Part shown: positions 41,401 through 52,209 of the stretch, in pieces
Layout: the number at the start of each line of letters is the position of its first letter
Position numbering within the stretch: the first letter of the stretch is position 1
Source of the DNA: Pempheris klunzingeri
Taxonomy: Eukaryota; Chordata; Actinopteri; Acropomatiformes; Pempheridae
DNA: 64,000 nt
Reading direction: 5' to 3'
NCBI RefSeq assembly: GCF_042242105.1
Contig: NC_092022.1
Coordinates: 9,172,001-9,236,000 of the forward strand
Program-made: the position numbers and the translations under genes
Notes under the pieces: generated by a model
What the model saw: the letters and a program-made list of their open reading frames with translations, nothing else
What the model was told of the DNA's origin: nothing
Database searches by the model: none

Positions 41401-43280
41401 TGTATTTATTTCACGTAAGTGTGTTTTTGTTTGATTATACCAGTTTCTCTGTGGATGTGTGAGTGTGTATGCCTCAAAGTCAGCTAGGAAGACCTATATT
41501 TCAAATACTTGCATTTCACGACAGTAGGATTTTCATCCCACACCCGTTGGTTGGAGAATTATTTCCACAAGTGATGGAAAAACAGTAGTCAGAGGTAGAC
41601 ATTACAGAAAATGTTAACAAATTAATAGGTTTCCCCTAGATTCCACTTTTCCAGTGTTTTATGGCAGTCTGGTGTTTGATAGTAATGATCGACCTTGGGG
41701 GCAGCACAAACACACAGTGAAAGGAAATTGGAGTTGGAGGCTCAGTGAGGTATGTTTGTTTTCATAATAGCGATCTGAGCAGAGCAGTAGGTAGGCTATA
41801 CCCTCATAGAATCTCCTGCTGGCCTTTTGTCAGTTTTCTTATGTACACAGATCTAATGCAAATTCCTAAAGGTGTTCCCATTTAGCTTCTGTTACCACTT
41901 CACACCACAGGATGGTTTGATTAGCAGAATGGATCAATTACCTTCAGTTGAATTGAATTACAGTGACTTTTTTCTTTTTTAGCAACATAAAAAATTAAAT
42001 TGACTGATGATTGATCATTTCGCTCTTCGTCCAACAAGGGCAAACACACACATATGCACATTCGAACACGTATGAAAATCCAAAACAAATACAACAGTGG
42101 CAGCTTGATTTTGAAGACGGGGAGACAGAGAACAGGCGAGAGAGTGCGATTGTTTTTTGAATCAGGAAGAAAAGTGGGGTGAAGAGGGTGAAAAGATTAT
42201 ATACATTTTTATGTTTCCTCTCCACTCCATTTTTCTTCCTCTTGGTTGAGATGTTTGAGCCGTTGTAGCACGTCTGCCCATGTCATTTGAAAATGTAACT
42301 CACAGTGGTTTCACTGCAGGGCCCAGCGTGGCTGCCACCAAAACCTGATTGCAATTTCATATTTGCAAATCAGTCACTGACTGCAGCCAGCATTCGTTTT
42401 TGTTCTTTCACAAAATTTTACCTTTATTCTGGTCTTCAAGAAAAAGAAACGTATGCTTAATATGGCTGATTCCACTGTATACCTATACAGCAAAACCCTG
42501 AGGTTGTGTACTCAGGGTCTGTGTTCTGTCACATGATCTCCTCCATATTTGTGTCTGAGAAATGAGGCGGTAGGTTAGGACATGTTGGGCAAAAATAGCT
42601 TTGTTACTGAACTTGAGTAGCAGAATCTCATCTTCCCCTTAGGGCAGGCTGTGATCGTATCCACACTGACTCCGAGCACAGGGGTGTACTGTGAGGTTAG
42701 ATTTATAGGTCTTTGCTCAATCCCCTTTTCCACACTCATGGAGTGTCCAGGTTGGTTATATTGTGCAGTGTGTTTGAGCCTGAATGATAGGCTGCTTGTT
42801 AATCTGGTTTTGTTAGTTAATTAAAACACACACAAAAAAAAAGAGAAATATCCTTGTCACATAGTTGGAATAATGTTCAGCAGCTACTTGTGACAATAAC
42901 TAAGGCCCCAGGCTGTGCTGTTAAGAACTGCTGAATTCCACCATCTTTAAACAAGTTAAATATCATCTATTATGAGCAACAATAGGAATTCAGTCTCAAT
43001 GAATATGCACACACACACAGTAGGCTGGTGTTGTTTCATTTGACAGAGGGGGTGTTAAAGGAGTCATGGGCGTGTACCCAAGCCTCTCCAAAGCCCTTTA
43101 TCTTTGATTTAGCCTCTTAGAAGGCGAAGTGACTTTGAGGAGCCTCGTTGCACTCTTTGCTCTACAGATCACCTTTGCAAAGACCACTGTGCTGCGGGTC
43201 GGAGAGCAATTGGTATCAAGGGAACCACAGTTTCCTCCCACTCACTTCAAAGTAGCGGTCAGGATTTATGACATGAAGCC

Positions 43281-43290
43281 ATAAATATGA
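43281..43290 (+). promoter_or_regulatory. TATA-like element before edn3
   Basis: ATAAATATGA lies about 160 bp upstream of the edn3 start codon. Mammalian endothelin promoters have a TATA box and a GATA site. A GATA/LEF-like stretch is near 43100 on the minus strand. This is weak, motif-level evidence. Confidence 0.3.
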
Positions 43291-43448
43291 AAGGAGCTGA
43301 TTCGTTATTGGACGTGTGGACCATATGAGTTGAGCTGCACGTGGACATCTATACTGAAGTTAATGGATTTTCACTCGATGCAGGCGGGAAATTAATTTTA
43401 ACAAGTGCGCTGCATCCTCGGCTATGATTCATTTTGGGAATATCTGAC

Positions 43449-46400
43449 ATGGAAAGGATACTATACATCCTGGCGAAAATCATGTTTTTCAAAATACTGG
43501 CACTGATTGTCTTGCAAGGTAAGGCTTTTTTTTAATATTTACTATTATTTACTGATGTGGTTATTTGTAGCTTTTTTTTTTCTATTTCTAACATCTGTCT
43601 TTTACACTGCAAGGTGTGTTGTCATCCGATGCCTCGGTGGTATCCGAGGTCAACCCCGGAGGTCTCCCAGACTTCAGCAGGGTGTCTGGCTCCGGGGGAT
43701 CCGCGGGCTTGCAGCAGTCTCAGGCAGCAGAGGCAAAGTCCAGACCAAAGCGCTGCACTTGTTATTCCTACAAGGATAAGGAATGCGTCTACTATTGCCA
43801 CTTGGATATCATCTGGATCAACACTCCCGAGTAAGGCAAACTTTGTTAAATACTAACAGTAGGCCAAAGTGCGGCCCGCGGGCCCACGGTGGCCCTCAGA
43901 TACATTTTGTGTGGCCCTCTTCACGTTCTATTTTAATCACAGACTGTATAAAAGATGTTGTGGACTAAAAAGCGTTGAACTTGCAGGGGGCGACTCCACT
44001 TTCTCCAGTGAGAATGTGTGGAAGTCTATGAAAAAATGAGCCAACTTCTCACTGAATTTATCACCTACTATTGAGTTTATGGTCTCAGTTGGTGGTCTTC
44101 CTCAATAAAACACGACGTTCATTTAGTAATTTATGGTCTCATTTAGTGTAAAATAGACAATAAAGTTTTAGGGGATGCTTTAAAACGAGACTACCTTCCG
44201 ACTAACTAATCAGAGGCAGTCTTCTTGGAATGAAAGTCACTCCTGGCTCCAAAAAACCCAAGATGGCCACCGCCATGAAACTGAAGATGGCAACGCATGT
44301 AAAGCCAAACTCAAGGCTTCAAAACGGCAGTCCACAAACCTACGTCACAGTGGCTACATCCACTTCTTTTATGCAGTCTATTATTTTAATCATTCATTTC
44401 AGTACCCGTCTGCATCATCCCCCCCAACTGTGTGTTCATACTAAAACTGAAGCTGGCGGTAATTTGATCAGTGGATCATTTGTAGGTTATTTGCATTCCT
44501 CGTGCTAGTTAATACACATGAACATGTACAAGTGGGTTGGTAACTTGGCTCATAATAAAGACTTCACCTCATTCATTCACCCCATTCACCTCACCTGGTG
44601 TGAAGATCCGCTATTTGCGTCTTTTGATTGATTTCGTATTTAGTCAAGTGCTAATACACTGTTGCCCACAAAATTGGAATGATTGTTCAATACCCCCAAT
44701 TTTGTTAAAGCCTGAAGACACAGTTTGCAAAGGTTCATTGTGATTTAAGTTTCACTGTGATATGTTTGGAAGAGTTTGATCAATAAAGTTGAGAAGATGT
44801 ACACTTTATTTATCAAGAATAAATCACATTGTCACAAGAGGTAAAAAACATTTTATTCCAACTTTATGGGCAACAGTGTAGTTGGCTTCACTTTGACGGT
44901 TGTGTTGACTAGTGGCATCTTGTGAGTGTCGTGGGTATCACGCTCTGTCATCAGTGCTAGTTAGCGATGGATATTGGGACAGATAACAAGACAATTGTGA
45001 CCAGAGGGAATCAGCACCATAAATGTCACAAGCTGGAGAACTTATGTTAATGTAGTAACAAATTTATCATCATTGTGATTCACTGCTACTACTAATAGCT
45101 GGAACGATAATAATAATGATACTGATAATAATAGTGTTATTCTATGATATTGCCTACGGTAAGCTCCTGTAACTGCCAGAGGTCAAAGTCTCTCTTTCTC
45201 TCTGCTTTTGGAAAAGCTTTCTTGCATAAATGAATGATTGTTGTTGCAATTATTTTGTTGTATGCGTGCATTTAACCTTCGTGGCCCTCAGTTATATGCT
45301 GGCTCCCTAAATTGGCTCTAAATCTTTAAAGCTTTGAGAACCCCTGCTATAAAATATTGTATAATTCTCCAGAAACCCACCCAGACGGGCTACTGTTGCG
45401 CAAGCACAGGACTTGCATAATATCACGTCTCGCTTGTCAGTAGGGACAAAGAGCGGTTATTAAAACGATTTAAAACGCAGATTGGCATGTGGCGGGTTTG
45501 TGCAACTCAAATGGGAATCTGCACTGAAGCCAATACACTGTAGCAAGTCACGCCCAGTACTGCTTCCCTGAGGCATCAGACTCAATTGTGGTTCAAGTGA
45601 TGGCAAGCCCAACAGAAAAGAACTTGCCTTGGAAAGTCAAATTTTGATACCAGAGAGTTGGAAGCCATTGTTGCAAAAGTTACGTGCTCTGTCTCTCTTT
45701 CATTGTCATCCCTTTTCCCTCCTCATTCCTTTTTCATTACCTCATCCTCTCAGTGGCTCAAAGCTATAATCTGTAGGCTGTATAAGTGTCAGTTTGATGT
45801 CTTCATCAAAATGGTTCCTGTGCCATGATGAAAATAGTATTAACTAGGTTGCAAGCATTAATTTTGCAAATTTGCAATTTGTCCCGCGTGCATCAAATGC
45901 ACCAGGAAACTAGACTCCGTAACACAAAAGCTATTGAGAGCAGACTTTAATCAAAAATAGTCAAATCCTCTCTCTTCTACACTATTCCACACTCACAAGC
46001 ACTTGGCACTCTGCGGGGCAGACATGAACAAAAACCGTCAAGCTTCATTATTCTTGGACTTTGTTCTGTGAAGATGTGATGGGAAAAGATATAGCTACTG
46101 TACAACTCCCCCGTCATAAGCTCAGGGATCCCGATCATGTGGATGTGGAGAGAGATATGGACAGAGATCAGAGAGAAGCCCGTCATGTAAGAGTTACTTT
46201 GGTATGGTGGTGTGAATTACATTTTTTTTGTTCTTATCGCCTTTAGTCTGATTTTAAAGATGACCAAATGAATTCTTTTAAAAGATACTTGAAATTACTC
46301 ACAATTTAGATTAATTAACATCTCCTTTAGGTAGAGGCAGAACTGGCCTCTATCTTATGCTGTCATGTACGGACAAACACTGAAGGCAACATAGTGAAGG

Positions 46401-49400
46401 AATAACTACTGTTAAAGGTGAAAGTAATTGTCATTTTCTAATCCGAGGCCTGTCCTTTGACTGCAACTCGGGAGCTATGTTGGCTATGCATGTGACAATA
46501 GTGAACATTACCACCCGGCATATTTACAGTAAGTAGCAGTTTTCCACCATTTCTGCTTACTCAAAGTGTTCAACATGTGGCCTAGCATACCAAAGATTAG
46601 TACCAATACCTCAAATTATGATTTCCAACACCTTCTTGTTTTGAGGAATGGCGCAGTGTTTTGCCACCTCTTAACCGCATATTAAAGTCCTTGGCAAGAC
46701 AGTAGGAAAGCATTCTTTCTTCCTTTATCTTCTTAAGCCAACACTGCTGTGGGCTGTTTCAGGTAAACAGCACATTTTATTACAGCTTAGCAAGTTGAGA
46801 CAAATTGACATAGTTTGAAGACTGAGTGGGATATTGACATAATACCGCAACATTAATATGAAAGCAATGACAAATTTCTCAGGCATATGCGTGCTCACGT
46901 TGTGGGGAGCATTGAACTATACTCTAACATAACATAACTAACACACTAACATAAACTCGCCCAAATTGCTGTGACTCTGAAGTTTCATAAAATCGTGATC
47001 ATATAATTATTTGCTCGCAGGGCTGTGGCTAAAGGTGGCTATGTGTGAATCCTCCTGTTCTGACTTGGCTAGCCAATGTTTTAAAAATGGTTTTCTTTTT
47101 TTTTGGGGGGGGGGGCCTTGAAGCCCCTTTTCCACCATCAGATAATAGCCCCTAGCTGATGTCAACATGTCCAGACCTTTATGTTAAACTTTAAGACTCA
47201 CAACAGCCACTTCTGACTGAGCAAGGATGAGGTTGAAAAGCCTTTTACCCTGAGGTCAGTCGGGTTTGCAATAATAATGCAGACAGGCTGCAGGATCAGG
47301 CAAACAATGTGGAGGCGGCAGACAGAATGTCAGCGACATTACAGGCATTCAGTCAGGTACAGGCAGCAGGCTGTCTGACATACTATGACTAATCTAAAGC
47401 CATTTATGAAGTACAGATTCTGCCAGTGGACATTTTATTTCCAGTGTTTTATGAAAACAGACTTGACTTGACTGCATCCGGGTATCCTTTTGCTTTTGGC
47501 AGACCTTTCTCTCAGCTGTGTACAAATCCCACAGGGATACTCAAATTGGTTTTACAACAGTTTCTTCTTTCTCTTTGCTCCTTAAGAGTCTATATCTCCT
47601 AAAGCCACAAATACTACGTATTTATTTTACAAAATCTGTCACAGATGGTCAGAAACAGATGACTTGAAAAGAAGAGAAAATGGAGAACAGTGATGCCAGT
47701 CTGACATTCTAAGTGTAAACAGTGGTATCCAGATTGAAAGGATTAGTCAAGTTAACAGTGATTGATTCTCTGACTTTATAACTTTGATCTATGGGAGTTA
47801 TATCTAAAGCTTATTATTCACTTTCACGGACATTTCTGGCTACCTTTGTTTTTTCCATTACCAATTCCAAACAGCATTTCATCTATAACAGAGTAGAAAA
47901 CATGAGGCAGAAACAGTGAAAACTCAGCTGTTTCTGGACAAACTTTACCACAGACCATTTTAATGGCTCTGAATGCACAACTTTTCAGAAACCTTATTGT
48001 GAGCTAATGTAAAAAAGGAGAGATTTTCTTCACAATTGGAAAGTGTTTCACTTGGCATTCACAGACCTTCTATTGAAATCTAAACTGCTGTTACGGGATC
48101 TAGTTAGATTACACTTTATAGTATTATATATTATAGTATTTATATTTATGTACATATTTACACATGACTGCTGGCGGTCCATGTTTAAGCACCCTCTAAA
48201 GCTAACAATATCTCATGTTATTGACAGGGTCTTTTCCTCTGTTCCCCCAGGAATCTGATTTATCTCAATTTGACTAAAACTGAAAAAAGGGCCTCTGTTT
48301 GTTTTAACTTCTCAGACGCACCGTTCCCTATGGAATGTCGAGCTACAGAGGACCTCAGCGGGTCAGACGCGCTGTTGGTGGACAAGCAGCTGAACACGAG
48401 GGGGCAAAGACTCAGCGCTGCATTTGTGTTGTGCTAGACTCAGACCCCGGGTGCCGTGACTTTTGCCTTTCAAGGTCAGTCTTATTCTTTCTGCAAAAAT
48501 GACATTCATTGGATGATAATAATAACTTAATTTTAAATAAATAAATAATTTAAAAACAAGAAAAAAAACAGGGGAGAGAGAGAGAGGGCAATCCTCCAGG
48601 ATCTTTTTCATTAGGTATGTTTACATCAAAGCTAAAAGCTTATTAAAATGAAATGAATTGCCTAATAAAAAGATATAAATGTAAAAAACACCAAACATCG
48701 CCAGTTTAGTTGTTCTGTTTGTATTTAGTATGAATATAGGTTAAATTCATTGTCACTATTTTGGTAAATTCTACAGGTGTAACATCCTCTGTAATGGAAA
48801 ACCATTACTTTGATATTACTGAAATGCAACACGTTACTTACTTCTTACATCGTGTGTCTGGTTTAAAATGCCATATGTCCAAATGCTATTACTCACCACT
48901 AATTGACGAAAGATGAAGAACTGCTTGCTTTGCAAAGTCTTGTATTATAACAGTAAATAATTATACAAATAAATATTTAATTATTTAATTAAATGTATCT
49001 GACATTAATCCAAACTGAGTCATGGGGTTCAAAGGAGCCAGGGAAAGCCATACATTTGTTTTAGCTTTAGATACATTTATTTAAAGAAATGCTTTTTTTT
49101 TTTCATTTCAAGATTTTATCGGGAACCTTTAATAATGAAGTTGATTAAGGTTTGCACTTTACATGAAGTTGTGATACAAACTACCCTCCAGTCAGCAGAT
49201 ATAGAGCCCAAGTTAAACGGAAATGTTCAAAAAATCAAGTTCCACATCCAGTTCAGTTTAAAAATGTAAAAATAATGAATACCGAAAAATAACCCTGATG
49301 ATGTCATAGTGGTGTCATCAGGGTTATCTCAGCGTGTTACAAATCAGGCCTGTAGTGTCTGAAATTTGTGGGTACCTATCAGGTAGGGACAGCCGAATGA

Positions 49401-49730
49401 ACACACACTATTGGTTGCATTATGGGATATGTAGGATCTGGCGTTAAGAAAGGCTGATCCATATGAGGGATAATGGATAACCTTAATTGTTTTGCAATTC
49501 CACTATCTTAATGGGAGTGCAATACTCAATTACCAGATTATCCCTTTAATATTACAGTGAATTACATTAACGTGAATGTTGTCTTCCAAGGCCCCTGCAG
49601 AAAGTGCCAAGCAGGAGTCTCCACAGAGTCCCAGGTCCCGGATGACAGTTTGATGCATCTCTATGTTCTGCCGTTTTCCTTGATGGAAGGGACCCTTCCA
49701 TCCTCTTCGGCCCCCTCATTCTCCATTTAG
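43449..49730 (+). CDS. edn3: preproendothelin-3
   Basis: This is the precursor of the secreted vasoactive and neural-crest peptide ET-3, which acts mainly on EDNRB. Exons: 43449-43518 (signal peptide, [14 protein letters not shown] onward), 43614-43830, 48316-48474, and a last exon near 49591-49730. Exon 2 has a furin site (SRPKR) directly before the mature peptide, which begins [15 protein letters not shown] and ends HLDIIW before INTPE. It differs from human ET-3 only at positions 4 and 5. Exon 3 continues [13 protein letters not shown], has a second basic site (RVRR) and an endothelin-like repeat [16 protein letters not shown]. The last exon is uncertain: an acceptor at 49600 gives 43 further residues to a stop at 49730, while one at 49590 gives a short basic tail stopping at 49645. 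The predicted length is 191 or 166 residues. Which of the two teleost edn3 copies this is cannot be told. Confidence 0.9.
43941..44379. mobile_element. non-autonomous element with terminal inverted repeats
   Basis: The ends are imperfect inverted repeats (AGACTGTATAAAAGA left; AGACTGCATAAAAGA from the right end). An 11-bp direct repeat TATTTTAATCA lies beside both ends (43929-43939 and 44382-44392). The interior resembles a dispersed teleost repeat family. It codes for nothing visible. Confidence 0.6.
44655..44880. mobile_element. Tc1/mariner-type MITE
   Basis: A 226-bp element is bounded by TA and has near-identical terminal inverted repeats: TACACTGTTGCCCACAAA on the left and TACACTGTTGCCCATAAA read from the right. 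The interior is AT-rich and non-coding. TA target duplication plus TIRs of about 26 bp are typical of Tc1/mariner MITEs. Confidence 0.8.
49289..49327. repeat. perfect 13-bp inverted repeat (hairpin)
   Basis: ATAACCCTGATGA and its exact reverse complement are separated by 13 nt, within the last edn3 intron. It probably belongs to a dispersed fish repeat. Confidence 0.75.
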
Positions 49731-50539
49731 CAATCTTGCCCTCACAGGTACATTCACATTCAAGTAAAGAGTTTTGGAGTTTGACAGTGCCGACATTCCT
49801 CAGTATCATAACTCTTGGAGCAAGTTTCATCAGGCCAAGTGGTTTCGAGAACTCTTCAGCATATTCGACACAGATCCCTGGAGGCTATCCCCTTTTTCTT
49901 CTCCCCAGAGAGCGGCACGAGGATACATTTCACCATAGTATAATAGCCAGTGATCTTGCTTCTGTTAAGCTTGATCATTCAACCCTTTGTATTCAACTTG
50001 GTAACAGAGTGCTGTGGACTACACTTGACTCAAAACAAGATCAGCTTCTCTCAGTTTAAAAGGGACAACAAAGACATTTCACATGTTGGAAAGCAAAAAG
50101 TCCCATGAGGAGCCATGGAAAGTACGAGCAAGTCAAGGCATATTGTGGAAGGCTACCTTGTCTTTAAAATGATAAAAATCTGCAAAGAAAAACACTTGGT
50201 AGCATCTGTGTTAAAGGGCATATAAATGAGCTTTGGTTTCAGTCAATCTGGAAAGCGTCCCATCCTGATTGCATATTTTGTTTTTGTAACTTCTTTTTGA
50301 GATTAATATGCCATGTGCATCAGCCATATGCATTGTGCTTTGACCTCACCACCACAGGCTTACACTGACTCTGTAGAAACGGTACAGTTGTAGCTGAAGT
50401 AAACTTTATATTGAATCATCAGTGGTTGAGTCTAGCCCACATTAGTGTACCAGTGCCAATAACAACACAGGGAGACATCATATACTTAATCCTCAATCCT
50501 TAATTGCTTAGAGCCGTGGATTAAGCACACACTAAATGA

Positions 50540-50880
50540 TTAGGCTGGTGATATTCTATATAACTCAACAGATCCCAGGAACAGACCAAAACCAACGCCA
50601 TGTATTGCCTGTTCAGTCAAAGCCTGATATGTCTGTTCCTCTGTGCCATACTCCTCAATAGTAAAAACATGAATATTGCACTGGTTGAAATCTTCCCTCA
50701 GCACGATGAACATGGGCACTGTAGTTTGTTTTGACTCTCCAACAAAATAGTCCACAACAATTGCACTATTTACTCCTGCTTGAGTAACATTTGCTAATCG
50801 GTGTCCATCTGTTTTAGGAAAGTTCTCAGCTTTTCCAACACTCCTTTTTAACAGATTCACATCTTCATTAGAAGTGAAGG
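50540..50880 (-). CDS. unrecognised exon-like ORF
   Basis: I do not recognise this protein. On the minus strand a strong acceptor (a pyrimidine-rich stretch, then CACTCAG) at 50881 opens a frame of 113 codons to a stop. The composition is balanced and globular-looking, with segments such as AGVNSAIVVDYFVGESKQT and GFGLFLGSVELYRISPA. It could be the terminal exon of a gene or pseudogene running from higher coordinates. A second small exon-like segment (about 51308-51235, acceptor TTTACTCAG, donor GTTAGT) lies upstream, but the two do not join in frame. A decayed transposon or chance ORF remains possible. Confidence 0.25.
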
Positions 50881-52175
50881 CTGAGTGCCACAGACAGGGT
50901 AGGGACATTGAAAGGCAATGGAATAGGCACAGTGTCAGTTTAAGACTTTCTAATGGGATTTATTCCCGCTGAGAACAGAATGCTGCCAGTTTTATCCTTT
51001 AGTGAGACTTTTTGTGGATTCATATTCTTTTTACTCAGTGAATGTTTGAGGAGAAAAAAAAATCGAGAGCACCCATGCTGCCAAGACTCTTAACAGACTC
51101 TGGTTCTAGTGTGTCGAATTCCATGAAGCTATGCCACTAATAGAGTTAGAATAACAGAATAACATGCATTGCTCCACCGTAGCTGAATTATTGTGTTCCT
51201 TACTTCTAGGGACACTTGTGCTCTCATACTAACCAATAATTGAATCCTCTCAGTTTCTCCCTCCCGTGTCTCCCTGTATAGTTTCTCAAATAGTTCTTTT
51301 GAATAACGCTGAGTAAACAATATTCACAAAGAGAATATTTACACCTTGTATAATTTTCCACCAATCGTTTAAATATTTCTCTTGTCACAAGAACTCTACA
51401 GTTAACATACAATGCGGGCCTCTGTGCTGTCATTCTTTTCAACATTGTGTCTCACCAAACCAAAGTGCTTACAGAATAATGTGGTCTAGGAAAAAAAAGC
51501 GACAATGAAAACAGTAAGTGGTTGGTTACTGATGGTTTGCGGTCTATGTGATTATTCCATGAGAATGGATTTTAATGTGAGGAGGCATTTTAAGACAGCA
51601 CAATCTTAACTTTGGCACAATCTTTCCAGTCCTGCCCTGAAGCACATGATGGGATTGCAGGTTTTTTTATCTATATTTATAATAATTTGCCCAATTTCAT
51701 GCCAAGAATGCATCATTATTTGTTAAGTAAAAGCATTCCGGTTTGCAAAGACAATCACTGCTGGCATTTGTTTTGCTTTTGTGCATGCTGCAGCTGGGAT
51801 CAAAAAATTGACATCAAAAATATATTCTGACAATTTCAGTTACATTACATGGCTCCAGCTTAAAGCAAATTCTGGCTCAAGCAAATAAAAACTTATCTGT
51901 GACAGTTTCCATTGCTGGTCTGTGGTGGTGAATCAATCATGACAAATCATCAGTGGCTTTCCAAAAACTGTGCGGTGGGTCACGTTATACATAAGATACG
52001 TATTACTTTCATTACTTTTGCTCATAGGAATTATTACTTTACATAATTAGAGGCACATCACATAAAAAGCATTATAAAACACTGCCAGTACAGCATAGTA
52101 ATGGTGTAGCTCTTGGTGTCGATTGTGAATGCAGTACACACGGTTGCCAATATTGGCATGTGTGCATGTATGTCT

Positions 52176-52209
<34 letters not shown>
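52176..52209. repeat. (GA)n microsatellite
   Basis: Near-perfect GA repeat with one AAA interruption. Confidence 0.9.

Larger units (their letters stand above)
37034..43448. other. intergenic region between ttll9 and edn3
   Basis: About 6.4 kb with no gene I can support. Frames such as 39097-39567 (+) and 41026-41343 (+) lack family resemblance and splice context. A C-rich block lies at 38402-38433. The last few hundred bases should hold the edn3 promoter and 5' UTR. Confidence 0.7.
43857..45346. mobile_element. degraded hAT-like DNA element in edn3 intron 2 (with insertions)
   Basis: The left side starts CAGTAGGCCAAAGTGCGGCC with the 'gcggcccgcgggcc' wording of fish hAT elements. The right end reads, on the minus strand, CAGGGGTTCTCAAAGC, a hAT-type terminus. 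Flanking 8-mers do not match well. The call rests on end similarity. At least two other elements sit inside. Confidence 0.45.

Noticed and set aside
43857-45346. 8-bp target-site duplication for the outer hAT-like element
   Set aside because: Flanking AATACTAA and CTATAAAA match only partly, so no duplication is claimed.
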